This document shows positions 9,739 through 17,731 of a stretch of DNA of 64,000 nucleotides, piece after piece. Source of the stretch: Bacteroides cellulosilyticus (GTDB taxonomy: Bacteria > Bacteroidota > Bacteroidia > Bacteroidales > Bacteroidaceae). The DNA lies in NCBI RefSeq assembly GCF_020091405.1, contig NZ_CP081903.1, forward strand, positions 3,968,501 to 4,032,500, in the 5' to 3' direction. Below the pieces are notes generated by a model. The model had not been told where the DNA came from, ran no database searches, and saw nothing but the letters and a program-made list of their open reading frames with translations. The stretch's first letter is position 1; every line of letters starts with the position of its first letter. The translations under genes and the position numbers were made by a program.

Positions 9739-10440
9739 TTATCCTTCTTTCTCCCTTCTCTCTTTTACCTTTTCCAATCCCGGCATCTTTTTAGCTAATG
9801 CGCTTTCTCCAGCAGGGAAGTAGAGTGGAAAGACTTGAATTAAGAAACTTACAATTTCATTGCGCTTCTTGCTCAGATTGAAAAAGACGGAACAAACGTA
9901 GTACATAAGTTCTTGCTGACTGCAAGTGTCTTTGGGCTGTATGTTGATTAAGGGAGCAACTATCCAGTCATGTTCGGCAAACGATAGAGCACTGGCAAGA
10001 ATCGCTTTCTGTTCTTCTTCAGTGAACATATTGATTTTATCTGCTAACCATTCAAGTTCTCTTTGCTGAAGAGCTTGTTGCTTTTCGTTTTGATGTTCCA
10101 ATAAAACAGATACTTTCTCTTGCTTTTTTTCTGTCAAGGCATTTTCTAATGCTTGATTCTTTCGTTTAAGAACATTGAATTTCAGCAAAGCAGCAATGTA
10201 CATACAAAAATACCCTACTGCAATATCGAATATTAGGACAAGCAGATAATTGTTGCTTGAATTTTTGGTGTCCCTAGCCATGTACTCACTGATAGGAATA
10301 ACGGCTAATAGCATGATGATGGCTATTGCATAAAGCGCTCTGTATCGCGTTTTATGGTTTACCTGCGGTAAGGAGGCAAACAAAAAAGCGATAATCAAAA
10401 CGGCAATTATTGCACTGAGTGGTATGAAAGATGTTCCCAT
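9739..10440 (-). CDS. Small membrane protein with coiled coil, unknown function
   Basis: The chosen start (ATG 10440) gives 233 residues. A longer in-frame start at 10572 would overlap the preceding gene by more than 100 nt, while 10440 lies 16 nt after that gene's stop. Two or three hydrophobic segments occupy about residues 1-95 (SFIPLSAIIAVLIIAFLF, ALYAIAIIMLLAVIPI, LLVLIFDIAVGYFCMYIAAL). A Lys/Glu/Gln-rich helix (KRKNQALENALTEKKQE onward, about 105-140) looks like a coiled coil, and the C-terminal 90 residues are a soluble alpha-helical domain I do not recognise. It sits between the AlbA_2 protein and the helicase in one leftward operon, so it may anchor or sense for that system. Confidence 0.75.
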   Translation of the reverse strand: MGTSFIPLSAIIAVLIIAFLFASLPQVNHKTRYRALYAIAIIMLLAVIPISEYMARDTKNSSNNYLLVLIFDIAVGYFCMYIAALLKFNVLKRKNQALENALTEKKQEKVSVLLEHQNEKQQALQQRELEWLADKINMFTEEEQKAILASALSFAEHDWIVAPLINIQPKDTCSQQELMYYVCSVFFNLSKKRNEIVSFLIQVFPLYFPAGESALAKKMPGLEKVKERREKEG

Positions 10441-10456
10441 AGGTTTATTGTTCGGT

Positions 10457-11980
10457 TTATGGTTTAACAATAATGCGCCAATAGCCAGCCTTATCAGAAC
10501 CCTCATGGATAATAATACCCATATCTCGAAGACTTTTGATGCTCTTTTCAATCGCACGTTTTGATACACCAATTTTATTTGCCATGTTCTCTGCAGTGAT
10601 TGATGAATCAGAAATGATTAGATCAATGATCTTTTGGGCTGTTCTACTAACCTTTTTAGGTTGCTCGTTGCTGTTTACACCGAACTTTTTCTCCGAACTT
10701 TCTTCGTTTACACCGAACCATTCCGTGTTTACACCGAACTTTTTCTCCGAACTTTCTTCGTTTACAGGGTACTTTTCGAGGGTACTATTTACCCTGTTGG
10801 CCACTTCCCCAACAGGTATTCTTCCGTTCTCCCCCCAGTTCAGATTATAAAAGGTCGTGAAGAAAGAAGTCGCTTCCGTTTGATATTGTGGTTCTTTACC
10901 TTGCAGGAAATTGGGCAGTTTCTCCGTAAGTTCCCGTATTTTCCGTAAGCCCGAGCCACGTTTCTCCATATAGTCCAATTGTGTAAACATATCCGCAATA
11001 ACAGGATTACGACGCATGGACGGCACTTTGTATATGTCACGGTCTTGAATCTGTGTACCGTCAAGCATCGCACCGGGTGATACTAGTTCTACACGGTCAT
11101 CATAGATGTCAATATGTACTTCACCACCCATTACTGTGTAATCTCTATGGATAAGATGGTTTACCAATCCTTCAAATATAGCACGGTCGGAATAGTCGGG
11201 GAGATTGAGACGATAGTTTGGCATCTTTACCCAGCCACTCATGGTGTAGTTCTTGATGAAGTCCATCCCATATTTTAAGAGCAATACAAGGTTCGCCCGA
11301 TGTTCTACGGAACTGATGGCATCATCTTTATAGAGTCCAGTCCAACGGGTACAGAAAATACGTGATTGGAATACGGTACAGTTATCCACAAACAGCAATC
11401 CGGCATTGGTTAGTTTGCCGTCTGATGTGACCAGTCCGAATGATTCCAAGTATTTGTCATTCCATTCCTGGTGAGTTTGTTCATGAAATGTATTGGCGAG
11501 GATAATGAAGGAATGTTTGTTGGCATCCACTTGGGTAGGAAGTGAATCCCAAGTCATATGCGTGCCTTTTAATACCAACGAAAGTAATTGTTGGGAGTTA
11601 CATTCCACACTTTCATTACCCACTCTTGTATAGGCAGTGCGTGTTCCGTCTTGGTAATAATAATAAGGTGTTAGCATTCCTGCCTTTACTTTCACTTCAA
11701 GTAGAGTATGTCCTTCATGTTCTATCGGAATAAGTTGCACTTCCGGAACAGGATCAAGTCTTGCCTTTATCATTTCGCTGATAAAGTCTGCATCGGCTTG
11801 CGGATTTTCCAAACCAACAATCATTCCGTCATCGTTCACTCCATAGAACAAACTGCCACCGTCCGTATTGGCAAAAGCTGATACGGATTTAAGCCATGAC
11901 TTTACTTTCTTACGTTCCAGCATTTCCTTGAAATCGTAAGCTGAGCATTCAGTTATCAATGTATTGTTATGTATCTGCAT
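10457..11980 (-). CDS. AlbA_2 (Schlafen-like) ATP-binding protein with winged helix
   Basis: The protein has 507 residues from ATG 11980. The N-terminus has the AlbA_2/Schlafen-like signature (ASAFANTDGGSLFYGVNDDG), the middle the HATPase_c_4 type with NP-x-IADMF and EKRGSGLRKI, and the C-terminal 70 residues a winged-helix domain (SITAENMANKIGVSKRAIEKS). Proteins of this layout are usually annotated as putative transcriptional regulators or RecG-like ATP-binding proteins, and they are common in defence islands. An ATG at 12025 falls inside the promoter, whose -7 box is at 12025-12032, so 11980 is preferred. A duplicated 40-bp segment lies in the linker before the winged helix. It is the first gene of the leftward operon and probably regulates it. 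Confidence 0.85.
   Translation of the reverse strand: MQIHNNTLITECSAYDFKEMLERKKVKSWLKSVSAFANTDGGSLFYGVNDDGMIVGLENPQADADFISEMIKARLDPVPEVQLIPIEHEGHTLLEVKVKAGMLTPYYYYQDGTRTAYTRVGNESVECNSQQLLSLVLKGTHMTWDSLPTQVDANKHSFIILANTFHEQTHQEWNDKYLESFGLVTSDGKLTNAGLLFVDNCTVFQSRIFCTRWTGLYKDDAISSVEHRANLVLLLKYGMDFIKNYTMSGWVKMPNYRLNLPDYSDRAIFEGLVNHLIHRDYTVMGGEVHIDIYDDRVELVSPGAMLDGTQIQDRDIYKVPSMRRNPVIADMFTQLDYMEKRGSGLRKIRELTEKLPNFLQGKEPQYQTEATSFFTTFYNLNWGENGRIPVGEVANRVNSTLEKYPVNEESSEKKFGVNTEWFGVNEESSEKKFGVNSNEQPKKVSRTAQKIIDLIISDSSITAENMANKIGVSKRAIEKSIKSLRDMGIIIHEGSDKAGYWRIIVKP
10673..10766 (-). repeat. Perfect 40-bp direct repeat inside the AlbA_2 gene
   Basis: The 40-nt segments 10673-10712 and 10727-10766 are identical by eye, with a 54-bp period. 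They encode two copies of NEESSEKKFGVN in the linker ahead of the winged-helix domain. The period is a multiple of three, so gain or loss of a unit would keep the frame and change linker length. Confidence 0.9.
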
Positions 11981-12024
11981 CGCTTTCTTATTGGTTCTTA
12001 GGTATAATTCCACACAATCATACA

Positions 12025-12032
12025 CAAAGGTA
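12025..12032 (-). promoter_or_regulatory. -7 box of the AlbA_2/helicase/DarT operon
   Basis: Minus-strand TACCTTTG matches the Bacteroides -7 consensus TAnnTTTG. It lies 45-52 nt upstream of the chosen AlbA_2 start at 11980. No perfect -33 TTTG is seen; ATTG about 18 nt upstream is the nearest match. Confidence 0.55.
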
Positions 12033-12118
12033 AGGATTAAACCGTAGAACCAATGTTAAAATCATCCCTTTGTTTGTTTTTTATGCGTTTATGTCACGTT
12101 GCTTATGAAGGAAATAAC

Positions 12119-12126
12119 TACTTTTG
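12119..12126 (+). promoter_or_regulatory. -7 box of the HNH gene
   Basis: TACTTTTG fits TAnnTTTG and stands 63 nt before the ATG at 12189. A GTTG 17 nt upstream is a weak -33 candidate. Confidence 0.5.
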
Positions 12127-12188
12127 TTATTAAGAGCCTAGCGGCTTATGGATGTATATTGGGGATTATATGTTAATTTGCTTTTGAT

Positions 12189-13934
12189 ATGTCGAGCTTT
12201 GTTTGTCGAATCTTTAATGAATCAGGTGTTGAACTAGGGATTAATCTTCCACAGTCGCATCCTGCATGGATGGATATGCTTAATCTGTTCTGTGGTGTAA
12301 CTCCGGTTGAATGGATAGATGATAGTTCTCACAATAAACTTTTCCATTGTACCCGAAAACTAAAAAACAGAATACATGAGATCTGTAGTAGTTATAAATC
12401 ACAAGAATTTGATTTATATAAAGTTGAGAATTATTTTAATTGCCAAATAGATAATACGCACTTAGCATTTCTTAGAGAGGGAGCTTTGTTGAAGGTAGAT
12501 AATAATTTGATAAAGAAAGCTATATTTATGGTTGGAAACGCTAATTTTTCCGCATCATATGATATAATATCGTATGGAGACAAGGAAGAATATACAGGAC
12601 CAGATGATTTAAAGACTTGCATCTGTCGTTTCTGTGGTAAGAAATATCCTGAGGTACGTTTTAAGAAGAAAAATGCTCATGCAATTCCTGATGCTCTTGG
12701 GAATAAATTTATTTTCTGTAATGATGAATGCCAGAGTTGTAATTCTGTTTTGAGTTATATTGACAAGGAATTGACGGAATATCTTAAATTTCGTCGGTCG
12801 GAGAATAAAATTGCTAACAAGAAAAATAAAATTATTCAAGTGTATGGGCATAATTTTTACTATGATGGCCCTACTGGGGAACTTAAAATATCACGTTTGG
12901 CGATTCTTTACGAGACAGAAAGTCAATATTTTGTCAAACTTGAAGGTGCTGATCCAATAACACATTTAGGAATTTATAAGACGCTAGCCAAGATTGCTAT
13001 AGATTTAATGCCGCGTGATCTTGTGAACGAGTTCGGTACAACAATTGACTGGATTAAGGGTTACTTTGTTCCCAAAGTACTTCCAAATGTATTTTATGTC
13101 TATCGTGATTCATGCATAAGTCAGCCTTTAGTAAAGGTCTTTGTACGACATAAACAGACTGTAAATTCACAGTATCCAAAGTGTATTGTTGCATTGACTT
13201 TGATTGATTTGACTTTCTTTTATATCGTGCCATTTGGAAAGGATGAACAAATCTATGAGAGTGATTATTTAATACCTTATTTGAGCTATATTATCCAAAG
13301 CATTCAATTTACAGGAACAAGACTGAATATAGATAAGATTGATATGGCAGATAGAGTTGATAAGATTGCTCATGTAAAGGAATGGGTTGATAAAAATGAG
13401 TGTGAGATTGTTGATCAAAGTTATTTTAATCACACTCAAGAAAAGAATCCGAATACAGTTGACTTTCCTCCGTTTAATCCATCTCTGATAAATATCGTTA
13501 ATGCTCAAGCTAAGATAGAAAATCAAACATTGAATATAGAATTAGCAAAGGATTTAAGAATTGAAGATTCTATTGTCAGCATTATTGATCAAAATTTTAA
13601 TATTGATGCTTCACAGTCCAATTGTAGTTGGTCTGGAAAAATTGCAATTCTGGCAATTTGTAATCGGGAAACTGTATTAAAAACAGTTTGTAAAGTAGAT
13701 GTCAGCCATAAGTGTATGTCTCAGGTTTGTTCGTATGAGGCTGGAGAGATGTCTCCGTTTTTTGTTGAGTATATACTTGATGTAGCATGTAAACAGATAA
13801 AGAAAAGAGTTGCAGATAAATTTCATAAGTATGATTTCTCACGGCTTGCAGACTATCTGATGGAGTCTATGGGGCATATTCAACATCCTAAGGAAGATGT
13901 GGAACAGTCAATGATGAAACATTACAGTGAATGA
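12189..13934 (+). CDS. HNH-type zinc-binding protein, putative nuclease
   Basis: The protein has 581 residues. Around residues 144-185 it has the layout of an HNH_5-like nuclease: C146xxC149, a spacer, AH164AIP, ALGNK, C177xxxC181 and C184-N185. The remaining N- and C-terminal regions are unrecognised, with no clear signal peptide or membrane segment. It is transcribed away from the AlbA_2/helicase operon and is bracketed by two ~205-bp direct repeats. Its AT-rich composition matches the island. A DNA-cutting defence role is plausible by family and neighbourhood; an HNH-fold zinc domain with another binding role is the alternative. Confidence 0.75.
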   Translation: MSSFVCRIFNESGVELGINLPQSHPAWMDMLNLFCGVTPVEWIDDSSHNKLFHCTRKLKNRIHEICSSYKSQEFDLYKVENYFNCQIDNTHLAFLREGALLKVDNNLIKKAIFMVGNANFSASYDIISYGDKEEYTGPDDLKTCICRFCGKKYPEVRFKKKNAHAIPDALGNKFIFCNDECQSCNSVLSYIDKELTEYLKFRRSENKIANKKNKIIQVYGHNFYYDGPTGELKISRLAILYETESQYFVKLEGADPITHLGIYKTLAKIAIDLMPRDLVNEFGTTIDWIKGYFVPKVLPNVFYVYRDSCISQPLVKVFVRHKQTVNSQYPKCIVALTLIDLTFFYIVPFGKDEQIYESDYLIPYLSYIIQSIQFTGTRLNIDKIDMADRVDKIAHVKEWVDKNECEIVDQSYFNHTQEKNPNTVDFPPFNPSLINIVNAQAKIENQTLNIELAKDLRIEDSIVSIIDQNFNIDASQSNCSWSGKIAILAICNRETVLKTVCKVDVSHKCMSQVCSYEAGEMSPFFVEYILDVACKQIKKRVADKFHKYDFSRLADYLMESMGHIQHPKEDVEQSMMKHYSE

Positions 13935-13939
13935 TATCT

Positions 13940-14151
13940 TAATCGCTTTCTTATTGGTTCTTGGGTACAATCCCACACTATCTACAAAGGTAGGGATAAA
14001 ACTGAAGAATCTATTAAAAATACAGCTTCCTTTTGATTTTTATGCGTTTACATCCCGTTGTTTATGAATAAAAATCGTACTTTTGCAGTCAAGAGCTGTG
14101 GTTGCTTATGGATGCTTATTTTCGGATTTGCGATATAATTGCAACACGTGT
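13940..14151. repeat. Long direct repeat, right copy
   Basis: This is the partner of 11977-12181, offset by about 1,960 nt with only a few small indels. Both promoter elements are kept: minus-strand TACCTTTG at 13985-13992, pointing into the 3' end of the HNH gene, and plus-strand TACTTTTG at 14078-14085, which now leads to no gene. Confidence 0.8.
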
Positions 14152-14216
14152 ACGCAAGTTGCTCATACTGAGATAATGTTGATTTTGAGGAAGTGAAGTA
14201 AATAGACTGTCATATT

Positions 14217-14256
14217 AAAAAAAGAGTCGTAAATCAATGATTTACGACTTTTTTTT
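14217..14256. terminator. Bidirectional intrinsic terminator
   Basis: An 11-bp perfect stem (agtcgtaaatc / gatttacgact, loop aat) is flanked by A-run and T-run, so it can stop transcription from the HNH side and from the convergent amidase gene. Confidence 0.85.
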
Positions 14257-14270
14257 GCTTTAGGTTTCTT

Positions 14271-14735
14271 CTAGTCATTGCTATAGCGTAAGCAATGATA
14301 TTCAGTCGCTGCATCGAAGCAAGGACATTCTTCCAGCCATGATTCCGGTTCTATTAATGAATGGTTATCCATAATTTGAGGTAAATCACGATGCCCGCAA
14401 ATATGACAGTCCGGATAATCAATAAGGAGCGTTTTGAGTAAAACAATCATGGAGTGCTTTTGCCATTGAGTGCGTGTATCTTTGGGAAGTCCGTGCCGGT
14501 TAAGACCACCTTCGTAACATATAGCGATGCTGTCAAGATTGTGCCCTTGGGCATGAGCTCCGGGTTTTCGAACAGAACGTGTACTCTTAATATTTCCGTC
14601 TCTCCGAATGTAATAATGATAACCGATACCATTTAGTCCACGCTGGCGGTGCGACTTTTCGAATTCAATTTCCGTTAATGTTTCATTCTCCTTTGTTGCG
14701 GAGCAATGAATAACTATCAGATGAACAGTTCTCAT
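14271..14735 (-). CDS. N-acetylmuramoyl-L-alanine amidase (Amidase_2 type)
   Basis: A 154-residue compact amidase that would cut the lactyl-peptide bond of peptidoglycan. It shows the family features: VIHCSAT near the start with the first zinc His, GYHYYIRRDG, ARAQGHN-like AHAQGHN, SIAICYEGG, GHRDLP and the terminal ECPCFDA. No signal peptide is seen, as for prophage or mobile-element amidases in Bacteroides. It stands alone at the right edge of the accessory island, so it may be a remnant of a phage or integrated element; a housekeeping cell-wall role cannot be excluded. Confidence 0.9.
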   Translation of the reverse strand: MRTVHLIVIHCSATKENETLTEIEFEKSHRQRGLNGIGYHYYIRRDGNIKSTRSVRKPGAHAQGHNLDSIAICYEGGLNRHGLPKDTRTQWQKHSMIVLLKTLLIDYPDCHICGHRDLPQIMDNHSLIEPESWLEECPCFDAATEYHCLRYSND

Positions 14736-14998
14736 AGCTGTTAAATGTTTTGAAGGTGAATAGTTTGTTTATTAATCGCATGAGAACAATAGAAAGAGAT
14801 CAAGGTTCACATTAACAGTTACTTATTTCCCCTTTTTGTATTCTTTTATAATAAATCAGACGACAAAATAACTGTTCGAAATATTTAAAGCCGGAAACAT
14901 TTTCCTTACTTTTTCTTCCAAAACCGATAGGGTTTTTCATTTCTGAGCGATCTTAGTAGTAGAAAACGAGAATTGTTCACCTTTAAAATCATACGAAG

Positions 14999-16258
14999 AT
15001 GAAAAAGTTAGCTAGTATTGCAGTTGGGTGGTTGATGGCATTTTTGCTGTTGGGTATTTCACCTTTATGGGCACAGGAAGAAGCCGGGAACTATTTCACT
15101 ATTACAGGAATAGTGAAAAATAAGGATAATAAGAGAAAACTGGAGAATGTGAATGTGTCTGTTCCCGGTACGAACATCGGAACCGTTACGAATGCAGATG
15201 GTGTGTTTTCTCTGAAGATAAAGGACACGGAGACTATTCTGGGATTGGAGGTTTCACATATTGGGTATTTGAATTCTCAAGTTTCTCTGAAGGATAAGGA
15301 AGATGTATCTGATCTCACTATCTGGATGCTGCCGGCTCCTAATCTACTGAGTGAGATTGTTATCTTTGGCAATAACGCCCGGGGGCTTGTGGAAGAGGCG
15401 ATTAAAAAAATTCCGGTGAACTATTCGGTTGATAAGAATTTGCTGACTGCATTTTATCGGGAGACAGTACAGAAAAGGCGACGCTATATCAGTGTATCGG
15501 AGGCTGTGATAGATGTGTCTAAAACTACGTACAGCGACCGGGAACCATCGAATGATAGAGTGCAACTACAAAAAGGACGTCGCCTGCTGAGCCCGAAAAC
15601 CAGTGATACACTGGCAGTAAAAGTGGTGGGCGGGCCTAATCTTTCTATTTATCTGGATATTGTGAAGAACGGAGATGCATTGTTGAGCATGGAAAATCTG
15701 AATTATTATGATTTTCATATTGAGGAACCTGTGAATCTGGATAATCGTATGCAATATGTAGTCAGTTTTCGCCCCAGAGTCAGCCTGATGTATGCATTGT
15801 TTTACGGAAAACTCTATATTGATTTTGAGAAACTGGCATTCACCCGTGCGGAATTCTCTCTGGATATGCAAAACAGAGTGAAGGCGGTGGAAGCTATTCT
15901 TCATAAGAAGCCTCTCGGACTACGTTTCAGACCACAGGAAGTTTCCTATCTGGTGACGTATAAGGAACAGAATGGAAAAACTTATCTGAATTACATACGG
16001 AATGAAATTCGTTTCAAATGCGACTGGAAAAAGCGTTTATTCTCTTCCAGCTATACCGTATTTTCCGAAATGGTGGTAACAGATAGAAAGAGCGACTTTG
16101 CAGCCATTCCTAGCAAGAAAGCTTTCAAAGAAAAACAAGTGTTCTATGATTTGGTAGACGAATATTGGAATGAGGATTTCTGGAAGACATACAATATTAT
16201 TGAGCCTACAGAGACTCTGGAACATGCTGTGAATAAATTGAAAAAGCAATCCCGTTAG
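14999..16258 (+). CDS. Exported CarboxypepD_reg-like protein
   Basis: The protein has 419 residues with a signal peptide (MKKLASIAVGWLMAFLLLG, cleavage near WAQ). Residues about 32-105 form a carboxypeptidase-D regulatory-like beta-sandwich (ITGIVKNKDNKRKLENVNV, GTNIGTVTNADGVF, SHIGYLNSQV), the domain that usually heads SusC-type receptors. The rest is a helix plus beta region (LTAFYRETVQKRRRYISVSEAV) with no TonB barrel. It is a paralogue of the protein at 17732-19288 and directly precedes an ECF sigma/FecR pair. A periplasmic or outer-membrane role linked to that sigma factor is inferred. Confidence 0.8.
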   Translation: MKKLASIAVGWLMAFLLLGISPLWAQEEAGNYFTITGIVKNKDNKRKLENVNVSVPGTNIGTVTNADGVFSLKIKDTETILGLEVSHIGYLNSQVSLKDKEDVSDLTIWMLPAPNLLSEIVIFGNNARGLVEEAIKKIPVNYSVDKNLLTAFYRETVQKRRRYISVSEAVIDVSKTTYSDREPSNDRVQLQKGRRLLSPKTSDTLAVKVVGGPNLSIYLDIVKNGDALLSMENLNYYDFHIEEPVNLDNRMQYVVSFRPRVSLMYALFYGKLYIDFEKLAFTRAEFSLDMQNRVKAVEAILHKKPLGLRFRPQEVSYLVTYKEQNGKTYLNYIRNEIRFKCDWKKRLFSSSYTVFSEMVVTDRKSDFAAIPSKKAFKEKQVFYDLVDEYWNEDFWKTYNIIEPTETLEHAVNKLKKQSR

Positions 16259-16275
16259 ATTTCAGATAGTTTTCT

Positions 16276-16283
16276 TATATTTG
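16276..16283 (+). promoter_or_regulatory. -7 box before ECF sigma gene
   Basis: TATATTTG fits TAnnTTTG and lies 24 nt upstream of the sigma start at 16307, suggesting the sigma/FecR/STN unit has its own promoter after the 14999 gene. Confidence 0.5.
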
Positions 16284-16306
16284 GAGACCAACAATAATTC
16301 CGGAGT

Positions 16307-16858
16307 ATGCTGAATGAGCTGTTCATACTGACTAAAATAAAAGAGGGCGATATAAAGGCGTTTGAGGAAATCTTCCGTCGTTACTATTCCCCTCTTTGCT
16401 GGTATGCCGCAGGTATTACGGGAGAGATGGAAGCTGCCGAGGAAATTGTGGAAGAGTTGTTCTACGTGTTTTGGAAGGACCGGGAACATTTGCAGATATT
16501 CCAGTCCGTAAAAAGCTATTTATATAAAGCTGTACGAAATGCAGCACTCCAGTTTTGCGAGCATAAGGAAGTCAAGGAACGGTATCGCGAATATGTATTG
16601 GCGGGTAATGCTACGGAACAGGATTCTGATCCTCACCGGCAGTTGGAGTATGAAGAGTTACAGGGACTGATCCGCCATACTCTTGATAAATTACCCGTGC
16701 GCCGGCTCCGGATATTTGAAATGCATCGCATGGAAGGAAAGAAATATGCGGAGATAGCTTCTTCATTATCTCTGTCCGTCAAGACGGTAGAGGCTGAGAT
16801 GACGAAAGCGCTGCGAACCTTACGAAATGAAATTGATAATTATATCCTTACGAAATGA
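16307..16858 (+). CDS. ECF RNA polymerase sigma-70 factor
   Basis: The protein has 183 residues and the usual two-region layout: region 2 (GDIKAFEEIFRRYYSPLCWYAA, EEIVEELFYVFWKDRE, SVKSYLYKAVRNAALQF) and region 4 (LPVRRLRIFEMHRMEGKKYAEIASSL, VKTVEAEMTKALRTLR). This is the Bacteroides-expanded ECF family that works with FecR-type anti-sigma factors. Its 3' end overlaps the FecR gene by 4 nt, so the two are translationally coupled. It likely activates the adjacent exported-protein genes. Confidence 0.93.
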   Translation: MLNELFILTKIKEGDIKAFEEIFRRYYSPLCWYAAGITGEMEAAEEIVEELFYVFWKDREHLQIFQSVKSYLYKAVRNAALQFCEHKEVKERYREYVLAGNATEQDSDPHRQLEYEELQGLIRHTLDKLPVRRLRIFEMHRMEGKKYAEIASSLSLSVKTVEAEMTKALRTLRNEIDNYILTK

Positions 16859-17712
16859 TTGAAGTGAATAAAAATAGGACGAAGACGGATGAGGCATGGG
16901 AACGCTTGTATGCCCGTTTGGATGAAGATAACCTGCTCGTCGGAGTAGGGCGGGAAGGGATAGTGCGTCGCAAACTTCTCTTGAAATGGGGAACATTGGC
17001 GGCTGCCGTAATTGCCGGTTTCGTCTATCTGGCATCTGCGTTGTGGTTTGTTCCGGGAGGAGAGATCGAAAGCCTCAATTTGGTGACGCAAGAAAATCGT
17101 GAAACATCCATGTTGGTTACCACGCTCGAAGACGGTTCTGTAGTATATCTGGCACAGGAGAGCACGCTGAAGTATCCCGAACATTTTGCTACGGACAAGC
17201 GGGAAGTGAACTTACAGGGAGAAGCTTTCTTTGATGTAGCAAAGAAACATGAACAAACTTTCCTGATTGAAACGGAAAAGGTACAGATAGAAGTGTTGGG
17301 TACAGCTTTCAATGTCCGTAGTCATGGAGATGACTCCTTCCGGCTCTCCGTGCAGCGGGGCAGAGTGAAGGTCTCACTGAAGCAAGGCGGACAAAGTGTA
17401 CTGGTAAATGCTGGGGAAACCGTTACCTTGCAGGCGCGGCAGTTACAACTGAGTGAGACAGGAGATTCCGATGAGTTCAGACAATATACAAAGAATATAC
17501 GTTTCAAGGACGAATGCCTGGAAGATATTCTGCGAGTGGTGAATGCCGAGGCTTCCGCTTTGCAGATACAGACGGCATCGCCGGTTCTGAGTAAACGGAA
17601 GCTGACCATTGAATTTGAGAATAATTCCCCCGAAACAGTAGCGGAACTTATTTGCTGGGCGCTGAGTTTGAAATGTTCGCGTGAAGGTGATAAACTGATT
17701 TTATCCGAATGA
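16855..17712 (+). CDS. FecR-family anti-sigma factor
   Basis: The protein has 285 residues. A short cytoplasmic N-terminus is followed by one membrane helix at about residues 42-63 (WGTLAAAVIAGFVYLASALWF) and a periplasmic FecR domain (TTLEDGSVVYLAQESTLKYPEHF, REVNLQGEAFFDVAKK, TAFNVRSHGDDSFRLSVQRGRVKV) with the C-terminal DUF4974 part. It holds the sigma factor at 16307 inactive and relays an envelope signal. In most Bacteroides loci the next gene encodes a SusC receptor; here it is an STN/CarboxypepD protein without barrel. Confidence 0.93.
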   Translation: MIEVNKNRTKTDEAWERLYARLDEDNLLVGVGREGIVRRKLLLKWGTLAAAVIAGFVYLASALWFVPGGEIESLNLVTQENRETSMLVTTLEDGSVVYLAQESTLKYPEHFATDKREVNLQGEAFFDVAKKHEQTFLIETEKVQIEVLGTAFNVRSHGDDSFRLSVQRGRVKVSLKQGGQSVLVNAGETVTLQARQLQLSETGDSDEFRQYTKNIRFKDECLEDILRVVNAEASALQIQTASPVLSKRKLTIEFENNSPETVAELICWALSLKCSREGDKLILSE

Positions 17713-17731
17713 TAACTTAACTATATAAATC

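Larger units (their letters stand above)
11977..12181. repeat. Long direct repeat, left copy, carrying divergent promoters
   Basis: This stretch aligns colinearly with 13940-14151. Shared blocks include cgctttcttattggttctt, acaaaggta.ggat, tatgcgttta, cgttg.ttatgaa, tacttttg and gcttatggatg. It contains a leftward -7 box (TACCTTTG on the minus strand, 12025-12032) serving the AlbA_2 operon and a rightward -7 box (TACTTTTG, 12119-12126) serving the HNH gene. Confidence 0.8.
13935..14270. other. Intergenic region with right repeat copy and terminator
   Basis: No gene is seen. It holds the right copy of the long direct repeat (13940-14151), a promoter-like TACTTTTG at 14078-14085 with no gene downstream on the plus strand, and a hairpin terminator at 14217-14256. 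Confidence 0.7.

Noticed and set aside
14271..14735. Evidence of an intact prophage around the amidase
   Set aside because: No capsid, portal, terminase or integrase gene is seen in the flanking sequence.
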